From: Candidatus Sulfotelmatobacter sp. | GTDB lineage: Bacteria; Acidobacteriota; Terriglobia; Terriglobales; Acidobacteriaceae | Direction: 5' to 3' | DNA: 12,747 nt | NCBI GenBank assembly: GCA_030037575.1 | Contig: JASHRB010000207.1 | Coordinates: 1-12,747, forward strand | Shown: positions 1 through 6,874 of the stretch, piece by piece | How the letters are laid out: each line of letters opens with the position of its first letter | Position numbering within the stretch: position 1 is the stretch's first letter | Notes under the pieces: model-generated | The model's input: the letters and a program-made list of their open reading frames with translations, nothing else | The model's database searches: none | What the model was told of the DNA's origin: nothing | Position numbers and translations under genes: made by a program

Positions 1-142
1 ATTCAGGAAATCACGCCTGATTACAACAACGGACTCCAGTTTTGCTCACTCGTCTAGCATCGGACACGAGCACTCAGGTTTAGGATCTATGTGAGCCGGT
101 CACATTGCCGGTTATTCCGACGCGTCACGGTAACTATTCCAC

Positions 143-148
143 AGGAGG
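143..148 (+). promoter_or_regulatory. Shine-Dalgarno AGGAGG for the DUF6326 gene
   Basis: A full AGGAGG lies 5 nt before the ATG at 154. This decides the start: the same frame is open back to a GTG at 91, but no ribosome site precedes that codon and the 21 extra residues are polar and unlike the family. Confidence 0.8.
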
Positions 149-153
149 TTGAC

Positions 154-558
154 ATGCATGACACAAAGGAGCGGTTCTCTCTATTGTGGACCTTCGCGTT
201 ATTGAACTACCTGTATGCGGACGTTGTGGCCCTGTTCGACATTGCGGGCTCGCGAAATTCATTCGAGCCTCTCCCCCAATGGGCCCTGATGGGTTCAGCG
301 GTCTTGATGGAAATACCCATCGCCATGATTCTGGCGTGTCGCCTGCTTCCGTTTAGAGCGAACCGGCTGGCGAATATCATCGCGGGTGGCATTATGACCC
401 TGGTCAACGGTTACCTGACCTTCGTTGCGCCTCTGACCGGGTTGGGCCGACCGCCTGCTTATCCAGAGTACTTGTTCTTCGCAACGATCGAAACTGTGGC
501 CACCTCGGTCATCATCTGGCAGGCGTGGACTTGGTCAAGGGTTGAAGGTAGCATCTAG
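154..558 (+). CDS. DUF6326 family integral membrane protein
   Basis: A 134-residue membrane protein of the uncharacterised DUF6326 family; no biochemical role is known to me. The N-terminus carries the family-like stretch LLWTFALLNYLYADVVALFD (about residues 10-29), followed by MEIPIAMILACRLLPFRANR (52-71), NIIAGGIMTLVNGYLTF (74-90) and a last segment with YLFFATIETVATSVIIWQAW (106-125). This gives four predicted membrane helices, and the length is normal for the family. The start at 154 is chosen for the strong AGGAGG in front of it. The gene stands alone: the next item downstream is a kinase remnant on the opposite strand. No terminator is obvious after the stop; the only structure is a weak GGCCT/AGGCC inverted repeat about 60 nt downstream without a T-tract. 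Family recognition is by memory of the motif pattern. Confidence 0.85.
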   Translation: MHDTKERFSLLWTFALLNYLYADVVALFDIAGSRNSFEPLPQWALMGSAVLMEIPIAMILACRLLPFRANRLANIIAGGIMTLVNGYLTFVAPLTGLGRPPAYPEYLFFATIETVATSVIIWQAWTWSRVEGSI

Positions 559-729
559 TCCGGAGCGGATCGTCGGCACAAACAGGAAACTGAGAATAGA
601 GTCCGATCACTTCCGTATTGGCCTTTCACACAGGCCTGGGCGCTCCTTGATCGGCTAGACCTGGCTGCATCATCTGGTCTCTGGCCTTCTGGAAAATCCG
701 CCACCTGCCCTAGCAACTGGCGTCCGCCC

Positions 730-968
730 CTAGTGCGGTACATCGTAGAGCGTGCAGATGCGGGGGTCGTTCAGCGATGAAATGGCCCGCGCCTCGCGCT
801 CGAGGCGCTGGCCTCTGGGTTGGAAGAAAGATGAGCGGGCAGAATTTTGACGGCAACCGTGCGGTCGAGGCGCCTGTCCCAGGCGCGGTACACTTCCCCA
901 TCCCTCCCGCGCCTAGCGGCGACTGAATTTCATACCGACCGAGTTTTGGTTCCAGAGGTCAGGGCCAT
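730..968 (-). pseudogene. Decayed N-terminus of a Pkn-type serine/threonine protein kinase
   Basis: Read on the minus strand from the ATG at 968, the three frames together spell the start of an acidobacterial kinase: MALTSGTK, then LGRYEIQSPLGAGGMG, EVYRAWDRRLDRTVAVKILP, AHLSSNPEA, and RLEREARAISSLNDPRICTL followed by YDVPH and a TAG at 730-732. The glycine-rich ATP loop (GAGGMGEVY) and the catalytic-type lysine (VAVK) are both recognisable. At least three single-base frameshifts break it (near 944, near 899 and near 810). Only about 78 codons remain of a gene that normally encodes several hundred residues, and nothing of the catalytic loop is visible downstream in 559-729. It is therefore a truncated, non-functional relic. 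The upstream side (969-1079) holds a copy of the dispersed repeat. Confidence 0.85.
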
Positions 969-1005
969 GGGCGCCGCACATCATCATGTGCGAGCCGTCG
1001 TGCCA

Positions 1006-1062
1006 TAAGTCCCGCTTGGTCGGCAAACTCAGCTTGGGATTACTTCCGCGTAGTCGGTCACC
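1006..1062 (+). repeat. Dispersed intergenic repeat, degenerate copy A
   Basis: This copy shares TTGGTCGGC, CTTGGGATTACTTC and CACCCGCCAC in the same order as the copies at 6459, 7776 and 10785, but it is interrupted by a few inserted bases after ACTTCCGCGT. It is the weakest of the four. It lies between the start of the kinase relic and the stop of the acyl-CoA dehydrogenase. Confidence 0.45.
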
Positions 1063-1079
1063 CGCCACACCAATGGTCG

Positions 1080-2573
1080 CTAGCGGATGGTAGGCGCTCG
1101 GCCAGTTAAGCCGAGTTCGTTCATCATCGATCCGGCTTCCCTTAGGGCATCTGCAGTCAATGAGGCCAGATCGCCAAACAGCTTCTCCACAGTCGCTTCG
1201 CTGTCGACCTCGGGCAAACTGAGTTGTCGCTCTACCCGCGCTTCCATCTCGCGCAACTGCGCCTCCGACGCTTTTCCTGCGAGGTGCTGGAACAGCAACC
1301 TGTGCGCAGCTTTGCGCTGCATGACTTCCAGCCCATCCAGCATTTGACGATGCGAAGTACCTTCCCAGATAGCAAGAATCATAGCCTCGCGAAGCCAGCG
1401 CTCCACGCGATATTCCTGCAGGGTTCCTACTCCGCCGCACACTTCCATCGCCCATTTAGCTGTCTGCACAGCAAACTCCGCGGTCCAATACTTCGCCAGG
1501 TGAGCGACCAAGCGGAACAGATGATAGTTCTCCGAATAGGGAGGCTTCTCCTGCCACACCTTGTCGAGCAGCCGCACAGCTTCCCAAGCTAATCTGGAAG
1601 CCGCGTGTAGCCCCTGCAGACGATCCTCGAACTGCCGCCGGAGCAGAGGTTGCTCGAGGATCGATTTACCGAAGGCTCTGCGCCGTGCCGCGAATGAATA
1701 GGCGTCAGCGATGGCTCTTTGTGCGAGCGCTACGCTGCCCACGCTGTTGGCTACGCGCGAGAGGTTCAGCGCTTCGAGAATTAGATGGATTCCATGCTCC
1801 GCTTGCCCCAGAAGCCAGCCCTCGCTGCGGCGGAGCTCGATTTCACCAGTGGGTACCGAGCGCGTGGCGATTTTATCCTTAAGACGGCGTATTTGATAGT
1901 TGAGCTGTCCGTCTTCTCCGCGACGCGGGACCAGGTACAGACTCAGCCCGCGCACGTTTTGCGGTGCGCCTTGCTGCCGAGCCGCGACTACAGCCAATTC
2001 GGCGCCGGCATTACTCGCAAAGTATTTGTCGCCGGTTAACCGCCACTTGCTTCCATCCTGTCGCGCTTCGGTTTCCACCGCCCCGCCCAGGTCGGACCCG
2101 CCCTTGATCTCCGTCATCCAGGTTGCTCCCTGCCAGACGCTATCGTCGCGTTTCAGCATGCTGGGCAAGAACCGTGCTTTCAATTCCGCATCACCATATT
2201 TAGAGAGCGGCGAAATAGTGGATAGAGAAACAGTGTATGGACACGCCAAGCCGGGGTCATAGAAGCCTGTGGCGTAGAGAAGAAGGTAAGCTGGGGTTAG
2301 CCGATTTTGCTCAAACACTCTCCAGAGCACGCCTGCCTGGTATCCGTGTTTCAGCATGCGCCAGTATTCGGGTGAGTAAAGGATTTCATCCACTCGCGCG
2401 CCCCACCGGTCGAACATGCGTAACCATGGAGTGCCAGCGCGGTCCACCGCGTCTGAGATCCCCTGCCCTTCGCGTTCGAACCACGCCTCGTATTCTCGCA
2501 GCCAGTCCTGGCCTGCACAGAACCCTGCCCGCTGCAAAAACTGCACCGGAGATTGCAAAAGATCGATGCTCAT
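1080..2573 (-). CDS. AidB-like acyl-CoA dehydrogenase family flavoprotein
   Basis: A 497-residue FAD enzyme of the acyl-CoA dehydrogenase superfamily, closest in pattern to E. coli AidB (alkylation-response branch) rather than to short-chain fatty-acid enzymes. Visible signatures are the AidB-type N-terminal stretch RVDEILYSPEYWRML (60-74), the flavin motif WMTEIKGGSD (152-161), GDKYFASNA (181-189), LKDKIATRSVPTGEIEL (231-247) with GWLLGQ after it, RRAFGKSI (298-305), MEVCGGVGTLQEY (376-388) and IWEGTS (402-407), whose Glu404 is the usual catalytic base. A C-terminal helical tail (about 420-497) fits the AidB type. In AidB the role is DNA binding and protection or dehydrogenation of an unknown substrate; whether this protein does either is unknown. 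The ATG at 2573 is chosen; a TTG at 2609 would add 12 residues. No good ribosome site precedes either. It is a single gene, divergent from the membrane gene at 2987. Confidence 0.9.
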   Translation of the reverse strand: MSIDLLQSPVQFLQRAGFCAGQDWLREYEAWFEREGQGISDAVDRAGTPWLRMFDRWGARVDEILYSPEYWRMLKHGYQAGVLWRVFEQNRLTPAYLLLYATGFYDPGLACPYTVSLSTISPLSKYGDAELKARFLPSMLKRDDSVWQGATWMTEIKGGSDLGGAVETEARQDGSKWRLTGDKYFASNAGAELAVVAARQQGAPQNVRGLSLYLVPRRGEDGQLNYQIRRLKDKIATRSVPTGEIELRRSEGWLLGQAEHGIHLILEALNLSRVANSVGSVALAQRAIADAYSFAARRRAFGKSILEQPLLRRQFEDRLQGLHAASRLAWEAVRLLDKVWQEKPPYSENYHLFRLVAHLAKYWTAEFAVQTAKWAMEVCGGVGTLQEYRVERWLREAMILAIWEGTSHRQMLDGLEVMQRKAAHRLLFQHLAGKASEAQLREMEARVERQLSLPEVDSEATVEKLFGDLASLTADALREAGSMMNELGLTGRAPTIR

Positions 2574-2931
2574 GGCTAGAGTTGTCTCACGCTGTCGCGC
2601 GTTTTGCAAGACAGGCCAAATGTGCCATCCCCCGATAAGTCGTCTTGGGGTAGAGAGTTTTCTTCAACTTGTGTTTCATCAATGATTTGAAGCAAAAAAT
2701 AGGCCCGCACAGAGGCACTTTGAAAACTGCCCGAGATTCGTGGTCAAAACGAAACTAGCGTCAACAGCAGGGGCACGTTTGTGCCACGGTCAAGTTTTCT
2801 TGTCCGTTTCCTTGCCGCTGCCGTCGACTTCAAGTGTCCAACCCCGCAGCTCTCGATGAGTGCCAGGGGGGGATGTTACGTCAACCATAGTTTCTCTGAC
2901 TCTGTGATGGCACAAGGTTGGGAACTCAATT

Positions 2932-2961
2932 TAGCTCCCCCCGGGGACCTTGGGGAGTCTA
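2932..2961 (+). promoter_or_regulatory. Possible leader hairpin before the four-helix membrane gene
   Basis: CTCCCC (2935-2940) can pair with GGGGAG (2952-2957), and the flanking TAG and CTA extend the stem with one bulge. The structure ends about 13 nt before the ribosome site of the gene at 2987, so it could affect translation. No T-tract follows, so it is not a standard terminator. The sign is purely structural and could be chance. Confidence 0.25.
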
Positions 2962-2973
2962 TTTCAGCAAGTC

Positions 2974-2981
2974 GGAGGTGA
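2974..2981 (+). promoter_or_regulatory. Shine-Dalgarno GGAGGTGA fixing the start at 2987
   Basis: GGAGGTGA, a near-perfect anti-SD match, stands 5 nt before the ATG at 2987. The upstream in-frame ATG at 2918 would add 23 residues that include this site and is therefore rejected. Confidence 0.85.
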
Positions 2982-2986
2982 CAGCG

Positions 2987-3454
2987 ATGGATAGCCCGGG
3001 ATCTGTGCACGCCGTGACCAAGAAAAATGTTTTGCTGGCAATCGGGGTCGGCGCTCTGATTGGCGGCACAATTGACCTGCTGATGGCGTGCATCCAGGAA
3101 GGCTGGGACATTCCGCTCTCTATTGCAGCCGGTCTGCTAGGGCGTAGCGCCATCCACGGCGGCTCCGGCACGTGGGTTTTGGGCATCGTGCTCCATTTCT
3201 TCATCGCCACGACATGGGCGACCGTCTACTACTTGGCAAGCCGCAAGCTGCCATTCCTCGTCGAGTATCCGTTCATTTGCGGCCTGAATTTCGGCATCTG
3301 GGTCGAACTATTTATGAACCTGATCGTATTGCCACATTCTGGCCTCCACGGAACTGATCCTCTTACGCCAAGTTACCTGCTCCAAGGTCTGGCCGGGAAA
3401 ATGCTCGTCATCGGATTGCCGATTGCCTACAGCGTTCGGTGGTTTGCAAGGTAG
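2987..3454 (+). CDS. Uncharacterised four-helix membrane protein
   Basis: A 155-residue protein with four predicted membrane segments: about residues 14-35 (LLAIGVGALIGGTIDLLMAC), 61-83 (TWVLGIVLHFFIATTWATVY), 93-115 and 133-150. Loop features I associate with a recurrent small bacterial family are GLLGRSAIHGG (49-59), YYLASRKLPFLVEYP (81-95), the F/W-rich NFGIWVELFMNLIVLP (101-116) and a Gly-Leu-Pro-Ile segment (143-146) before a basic end (RWFAR). The family has no known function; it is loosely reminiscent of YagU/DUF1440-like proteins, but I do not claim membership. The start is fixed by the ribosome site. The gene is monocistronic as far as can be seen: the plus strand carries no gene for more than 3 kb afterwards. 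Confidence 0.8.
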   Translation: MDSPGSVHAVTKKNVLLAIGVGALIGGTIDLLMACIQEGWDIPLSIAAGLLGRSAIHGGSGTWVLGIVLHFFIATTWATVYYLASRKLPFLVEYPFICGLNFGIWVELFMNLIVLPHSGLHGTDPLTPSYLLQGLAGKMLVIGLPIAYSVRWFAR

Positions 3455-4000
3455 AGCGGGACGACGACGCCCGGGTCAGTCCTGCCGGGGTTCGGACCAT
3501 TACCGGGGAGATGAAAGTCTCAATCTACAAAGAATATGGCGATTCGCAGAAGGGAATCCTGTAAACGACGGAGTCATATTTCGGATTCGTGCGGTTGCCT
3601 ATGATCTCCCCGTGAAGATTCTCAGCGATACGCCTGCTGGCGGTATTTTGTACGGCCACCGGATAAATGTAACTTTCCTTGCCGAGAGTCACGTGCCCCC
3701 ACTTAACAAGCGCTGCCACGACTTCGCGGCCAAAACCCCGCCGCCAAGTTTTTCAATGATGCGGTAGTGCGAGATGGTCTGGCTGACGAGTGAGAGCGAA
3801 CCGGGCATAATAGTACGATCATAGTAGGTTGCACGCCAAAGGCACCAAAACTTCACTCGCGAGCGCGCCGAGTCCAGCGCAAAAAGTGAACTATATCACC
3901 GTAAATGGGGGTTTTTCCCACTGGGCTTTCCAGCACTTCTTTCCAGCGGATCTTGAGAGTTCTGAGCGAATTGTCGGCTATCCAGCAGCTTCCGGGCGGG
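3455..4000. other. Gene-poor region with decayed minus-strand sequence
   Basis: A 546-nt gap without an intact gene. It holds a kinase 5' relic (3725-3808) and, directly after it on the minus strand, an open stretch at 3525-3719. That stretch reads GHVTLGKESYIYPVAVQN and ends RTNPKYDSVVYRIPF before a stop. It looks more protein-like than most shadow frames and could be a C-terminal scrap of an unrelated exported protein, but I do not recognise a family. At 3970-3983 there is a short match (ATTGTCGGCTATCC) to the left end of the dispersed repeat, too short to call. A TGGG/CCCA hairpin around GGGGGTTTTTCCC (3905-3921) is the only terminator-like element after the anti-sigma gene. Confidence 0.45.
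3725..3808 (-). pseudogene. Second, different Pkn kinase 5' remnant
   Basis: From the ATG at 3808 the minus strand reads [20 protein letters not shown] and then LGGG. This is the typical opening of another acidobacterial kinase group ([26 protein letters not shown] in intact genes, as I recall it). After the third glycine the expected loop breaks; a one-base shift gives GFGREVV, a poor copy of GxGxxG-V. No VALK-type lysine or later kinase motif follows. Only about 25 codons survive. It differs from the relic at 730-968 (LGRYEIQSPLGAGG), so the two are not duplicates of each other. Confidence 0.7.
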
Positions 4001-4630
4001 CTAGTCGTTCATCGTTTCCATTTCTTCCAGAAGTCTTCCCACTTCCTTTAGTTCCGCAACTTTGCGGCGACGGAGCCACATCGCCCAGAACCAAATGACT
4101 GGCTGCAGGAGCACAATGACCACCATGAGTACAAGGCAGGCGGCGAGATGGGCCATGAGCTGGAGCCTGATGGTCCCCCAATTGGCCGCCGCAAGCGCCG
4201 CGCAAAACACAAGCCATCCAATTGCTAGGTAAATGCCGATTTTGAGTCCTCGCAGTTGAGCCAGCAGCCTTCGGCGCCAGAGTTCCACAAAAGCGCGTGT
4301 CGACTGCGTTTCCGCACGCCATGCTCGCCGCAGAAACCATAAGCGACATGCAGCAGACACCAACAGCAAAACACAGACGCCGGTTGCCTGGCCTCTTTCG
4401 AGCCGACTCGCCTGCTGGCTGAGGTAGACGGCGAAAATCAGCATCCCTGCGAAGGCTGCGGCGGCCAGCAGATTGCCGAGCCAGAAGCAGCGGTTCTGGA
4501 GCTTGATTCTTTTTTGAACTTGGCGCTGGAATTCGGGTGATGGCCGTGCCACACTGCTCCACTGTTTGCGCCAAAGATCAAGTTCGCGATCTTCTGTCAC
4601 TGAGGCATTCGTCACTGGGTCATTCGTCAT
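4001..4630 (-). CDS. Four-helix membrane protein, probable anti-sigma partner
   Basis: A 209-residue protein translationally coupled to the sigma factor before it: the sigma stop and this start share a base in TAATG (4632-4628). The N-terminal 45 residues are polar and charged, with DLWRKQWSSVARPSPEF (18-34) and QVQKRIKLQNR (37-47), and would be cytoplasmic. Then come four hydrophobic segments at about 48-70, 84-101, 130-150 and 157-185, and a charged helical tail (RRRKVAELKEVGRLLEEMET) that could form a short coiled coil. No HxxxCxxC zinc anti-sigma motif is present and there is no sizeable extracellular domain. The anti-sigma role is inferred from gene order and overlap, not from homology. 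An alternative is a membrane anchor or a target gene of the sigma factor. Confidence 0.75.
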   Translation of the reverse strand: MTNDPVTNASVTEDRELDLWRKQWSSVARPSPEFQRQVQKRIKLQNRCFWLGNLLAAAAFAGMLIFAVYLSQQASRLERGQATGVCVLLLVSAACRLWFLRRAWRAETQSTRAFVELWRRRLLAQLRGLKIGIYLAIGWLVFCAALAAANWGTIRLQLMAHLAACLVLMVVIVLLQPVIWFWAMWLRRRKVAELKEVGRLLEEMETMND

Positions 4631-5169
4631 TAGGTTACTCCCATCGCGTTCTTCAAGGCTTTCCTGGCCCGATTCAACCGCACTGCCACATTGTTTTCCG
4701 TAATCCCCAACACTTCCCCGATCTCGGCATGCGACAAACCCTCAAGCATCAGCACGATCATCTGCCTGCGAGCGATAGGCAAAGATTGAACTGCCGACGC
4801 TAGTCGCTTGCGTTGGTTCATCTGTGCCAGCTGCTCATCTGGATGAGGGCGCGTATCCACCGGTTCATCGGCCTCTTCCAAGTCGTCCAGCGACTGCTGT
4901 GGGGCACGACGCCTCCTCACATGCGTCAGCCCGCGGTTGTGTGCGATCCGAAAAACGAAGGTTCTCTCTGAACACTCACCGCGAAAGTGAGGCAATGCTC
5001 GCCAGATCGCGAGCGCGATCTCCTGCACCAGCTCTTCTCGGATGCCGGCTACCGCCTCGTAGCTATAGGCGAGGCGCGTGATGGCCGCGCCATGTTCGCC
5101 GAGGATCCGCTCGAATTGCTGTTCCACCACCCGTCGAGGTTCTCTCACAAGCACCGCCCGGTTAGCCAA
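4630..5169 (-). CDS. ECF-type RNA polymerase sigma factor
   Basis: A 179-residue sigma-70 family factor with only regions 2 and 4. Region 2 covers about 18-90: helix ILGEHGAAITRLAYSY (22-37), REELVQEIALAIWRALPHFR (44-63) in the place of the core-binding DxxQ/E-F-xxxW segment, and ERTFVFRIAHNRGLTHVRRR (68-87) as the -10-recognition helix. A linker rich in Glu, Asp and Pro (95-112) leads to region 4 (120-173), where SLPIARRQMIVLMLEGLSHA and EIGEVLGITENNVAVRLNRA form the -35-binding helix-turn-helix. The longest frame starts at a TTG (5169) with no clear ribosome site; GTG codons at residues 6 and 8 are equally possible starts. It lies 87 nt after the CPBP protease gene and overlaps its membrane partner, so it is probably one operon with the latter. 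Confidence 0.9.
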   Translation of the reverse strand: MANRAVLVREPRRVVEQQFERILGEHGAAITRLAYSYEAVAGIREELVQEIALAIWRALPHFRGECSERTFVFRIAHNRGLTHVRRRRAPQQSLDDLEEADEPVDTRPHPDEQLAQMNQRKRLASAVQSLPIARRQMIVLMLEGLSHAEIGEVLGITENNVAVRLNRARKALKNAMGVT

Positions 5170-5256
5170 TGACTCTGTTGACTGAGTGCTCGTAGGTCAT
5201 GACGTAACAAAACCGGGCTAAGCCGCATCAAAGCCGCGCGCCCGAGATCGGCGAGC

Positions 5257-6228
5257 TCACTGCATGGGATAGCGATTCCCACGATCGTAGCGGCTGAAAA
5301 CCAGAGCCACCAGGGCTAACGCGATCGGGGTTAAGACGCTCGCCTCGGGGCCGACGACCCCGCCCGTGAGCCAGTGCGGCCCGCTAAAGGCAGAATTGAA
5401 GAGATTGTGGTAAGGCGCGATACCGCTATCAGGAACTCCGAACAATGTTTGTCCCCAGTCATAGGCCGCATGAAAGCCGACGGCACACCAGAGATTTCCG
5501 CTGCGCCGCAAGAAAAGGCAAAGCAGAAGTCCGAATAGCACGACAGAAGCGACTCCCGCCAGGGTCTCGTGCGGATTGAAAGCGTGGCCGAAAGCGAAGA
5601 AGCTTGACATCACAAACGCCGCCGGCCAGAAGCCGATTCCGCAGGCAAGCGTGTACTGCAGATATCCGCGATTCAAGAATTCTTCGCACAATGCCGCCAT
5701 GAGGAAGGCGATTGCCCATCCGACGAGCGCATAGAGAATTGCCTTCCCACGGAGCGCGAAGCCGACAATCCGGAATCCGTGGAGCAGGAACATCGCGAGC
5801 AGAGTTCCGCCGATCGAGAGAAAGCCGGACAAGCAGCCGATCCAAAAGTCTTTGCCCAAAGCCTGACGCAAGGGCAGACCGTATTCGCTGAATTTGCGAT
5901 TCTCGATTCTCCCCATGACGAGGGTGGCCAGGCACAAAAACGTAAAGACGGTGGCTTCTGAGGCGCACATCTTGAACGGTGTCACTGTGACTTGATCCAT
6001 GTGCTTCAGGGCATTCCGTAGGCCTTGCGCCCCGCCGTGGAGGACTAGGGCGGTTCCGCCAAACAGAACCACCAATAATCCAATGAAGATCGCCAGCCGC
6101 CAGGCTGCTCGCAGCCCGCGCGGCCCGAGAAAGAGCGACCTCCTGCCGGATGTGGGTTGAGAAACGCTGACGGGTGCAATTGATCCGGGCGCATATTCAA
6201 CGGCCGTCAGTTGATGTAATGGTGTCAT
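5257..6228 (-). CDS. CPBP (CAAX/Abi) family intramembrane glutamic protease
   Basis: A 323-residue polytopic membrane protein with all three signature motifs of the CPBP/type II CAAX protease family: EEFLNRGYLQ (182-191, EExxxR with Glu182, Glu183 and Arg187), FAFGHAFNPH (211-220, FxxxH with His215) and HAAYDW (253-258, HxxxD). Roughly eight hydrophobic segments are visible (about 43-64, 89-105, 129-149, 163-180, 197-213, 222-240, 247-262 and 299-312); the N-terminal 40 residues are polar. In this family the Glu and His residues activate water for cleavage inside the membrane; substrates of bacterial members are mostly unknown. An ATG at 6228 with AGGAG upstream is chosen over a longer frame starting at 6318. 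It is first in a same-strand block with the sigma factor and membrane partner, so a role in sigma control is possible but unproven. Confidence 0.9.
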   Translation of the reverse strand: MTPLHQLTAVEYAPGSIAPVSVSQPTSGRRSLFLGPRGLRAAWRLAIFIGLLVVLFGGTALVLHGGAQGLRNALKHMDQVTVTPFKMCASEATVFTFLCLATLVMGRIENRKFSEYGLPLRQALGKDFWIGCLSGFLSIGGTLLAMFLLHGFRIVGFALRGKAILYALVGWAIAFLMAALCEEFLNRGYLQYTLACGIGFWPAAFVMSSFFAFGHAFNPHETLAGVASVVLFGLLLCLFLRRSGNLWCAVGFHAAYDWGQTLFGVPDSGIAPYHNLFNSAFSGPHWLTGGVVGPEASVLTPIALALVALVFSRYDRGNRYPMQ

Positions 6229-6234
6229 TTTCTT

Positions 6235-6239
6235 CTCCT
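6235..6239 (-). promoter_or_regulatory. Shine-Dalgarno AGGAG for the CPBP protease
   Basis: AGGAG on the minus strand (6239-6235), within AGGAGAAG, is 6 nt before the ATG at 6228. It favours this start over the 30-residue longer frame, whose extra residues are polar and not part of the family fold. Confidence 0.75.
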
Positions 6240-6458
6240 GCGGGACGGTCCCGCTAGTTAAAGAATCGAGGATGCACTCGGCTTGAACGATGCTCAGCTC
6301 TGCGTTCCGTGGTCTCAACCGTCCCTATTCAGGTAGTCTCAGGCGGGCCAAAAACATTACAAGAGAGGGTCTGCGCCAGAACGCGGACTGGAGCCAACAA
6401 AGGGGACTCGCTCAGTCGTCGCGGGTTTGCTCCGGGCTCGGGACGAATTCCTACTATT

Positions 6459-6522
6459 CAGTTCATGGGTTGTCGGCTACCCTTACTTTGGAATTACTTC
6501 ACGTTTGCCCATCCGCAATTGC
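6459..6522 (+). repeat. Dispersed intergenic repeat, copy B
   Basis: Its core is 6470-6510. It shares TTGTCGGCT, CTTA, TTTGG, ATT, CTTC and TTCACGTTTGCCC in register with copy C; by eye about 36 of 41 core positions agree with one gap. On the left side CAGTTC-TG--TTGTCGGC and ACCCTTAC match copy D. It lies 230 nt upstream of the protease start. Confidence 0.75.
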
Positions 6523-6874
6523 AAACACGCCCGCGAACTTGCGAACGAGGGAGGACAGCTACGGCAATCTGAATGGTGGGCGCGGTACCAGGGGGCAAGT
6601 TGATGTGCCCCCGCCGCCCACCGAGCCGGAAATGACCCAGAAGCGCTATGTTCGTTTACAGCAACGCTAAAGTTGGGATCGTATTGCAGATAGTAGAGGG
6701 CCTTCGGCTCTCGTCCAATCTCCACGGTTATTCTCGCTATCCTCGTTTGCACTGGTCCACATATTCCTCGAGGATGGTCGGCAGTTCTTCCCTAATCGAT
6801 CAGGTGTGGTTTGTCCGTGATTCGACCGGCAGCGCGCAAAAAAGTGGCATAATGCTGGCAGGGTTCTCCCGACG

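Larger units (their letters stand above)
2574..2986. other. Divergent intergenic region
   Basis: A 413-nt gap between the divergent starts of the acyl-CoA dehydrogenase (-) and the four-helix membrane protein (+). It should contain both promoters, but I cannot assign -35/-10 boxes with confidence. The 2640-2700 part is AT-richer than its surroundings and holds a loose CTTCAA/TTGAAG inverted repeat (2662-2667 and 2687-2692). Short open frames here have no recognisable product. Confidence 0.5.
6229..6874. other. Intergenic region upstream of the protease and NTF2-like genes
   Basis: A 646-nt gap between divergent genes. It contains dispersed repeat copy B (6459-6522). The minus strand between about 6650 and 6800 has coding-like fragments split over frames (for example RITVEIGREPKALYYLQYDP), perhaps a decayed small gene, but no family is recognised. 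Near the plus-strand gene, GCATAAT (6847-6853) would suit a -10 box, but no -35 box sits at the right distance. No intact gene is supported. Confidence 0.45.

Noticed and set aside
913..1455. A 180-residue minus-strand frame over the end of the acyl-CoA dehydrogenase
   Set aside because: It overlaps the real gene on the same strand in another frame and crosses the kinase relic; the product is low-complexity and Arg/Ser-rich.
3423..3767. A 114-residue plus-strand ORF overlapping the end of the four-helix membrane gene
   Set aside because: It overlaps a real gene, has no ribosome site, and is antisense to the kinase remnant, which explains the DNA better.
3970..3983. ATTGTCGGCTATCC as a truncated repeat copy
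   Set aside because: Only the left 14 bases resemble the repeat; the rest diverges completely.
6811..6853. TTGTCC and CATAAT as a sigma-70 promoter for the NTF2-like gene
   Set aside because: The spacing is 31 nt, far from 16-18, and no better -35 box lies at the right distance.
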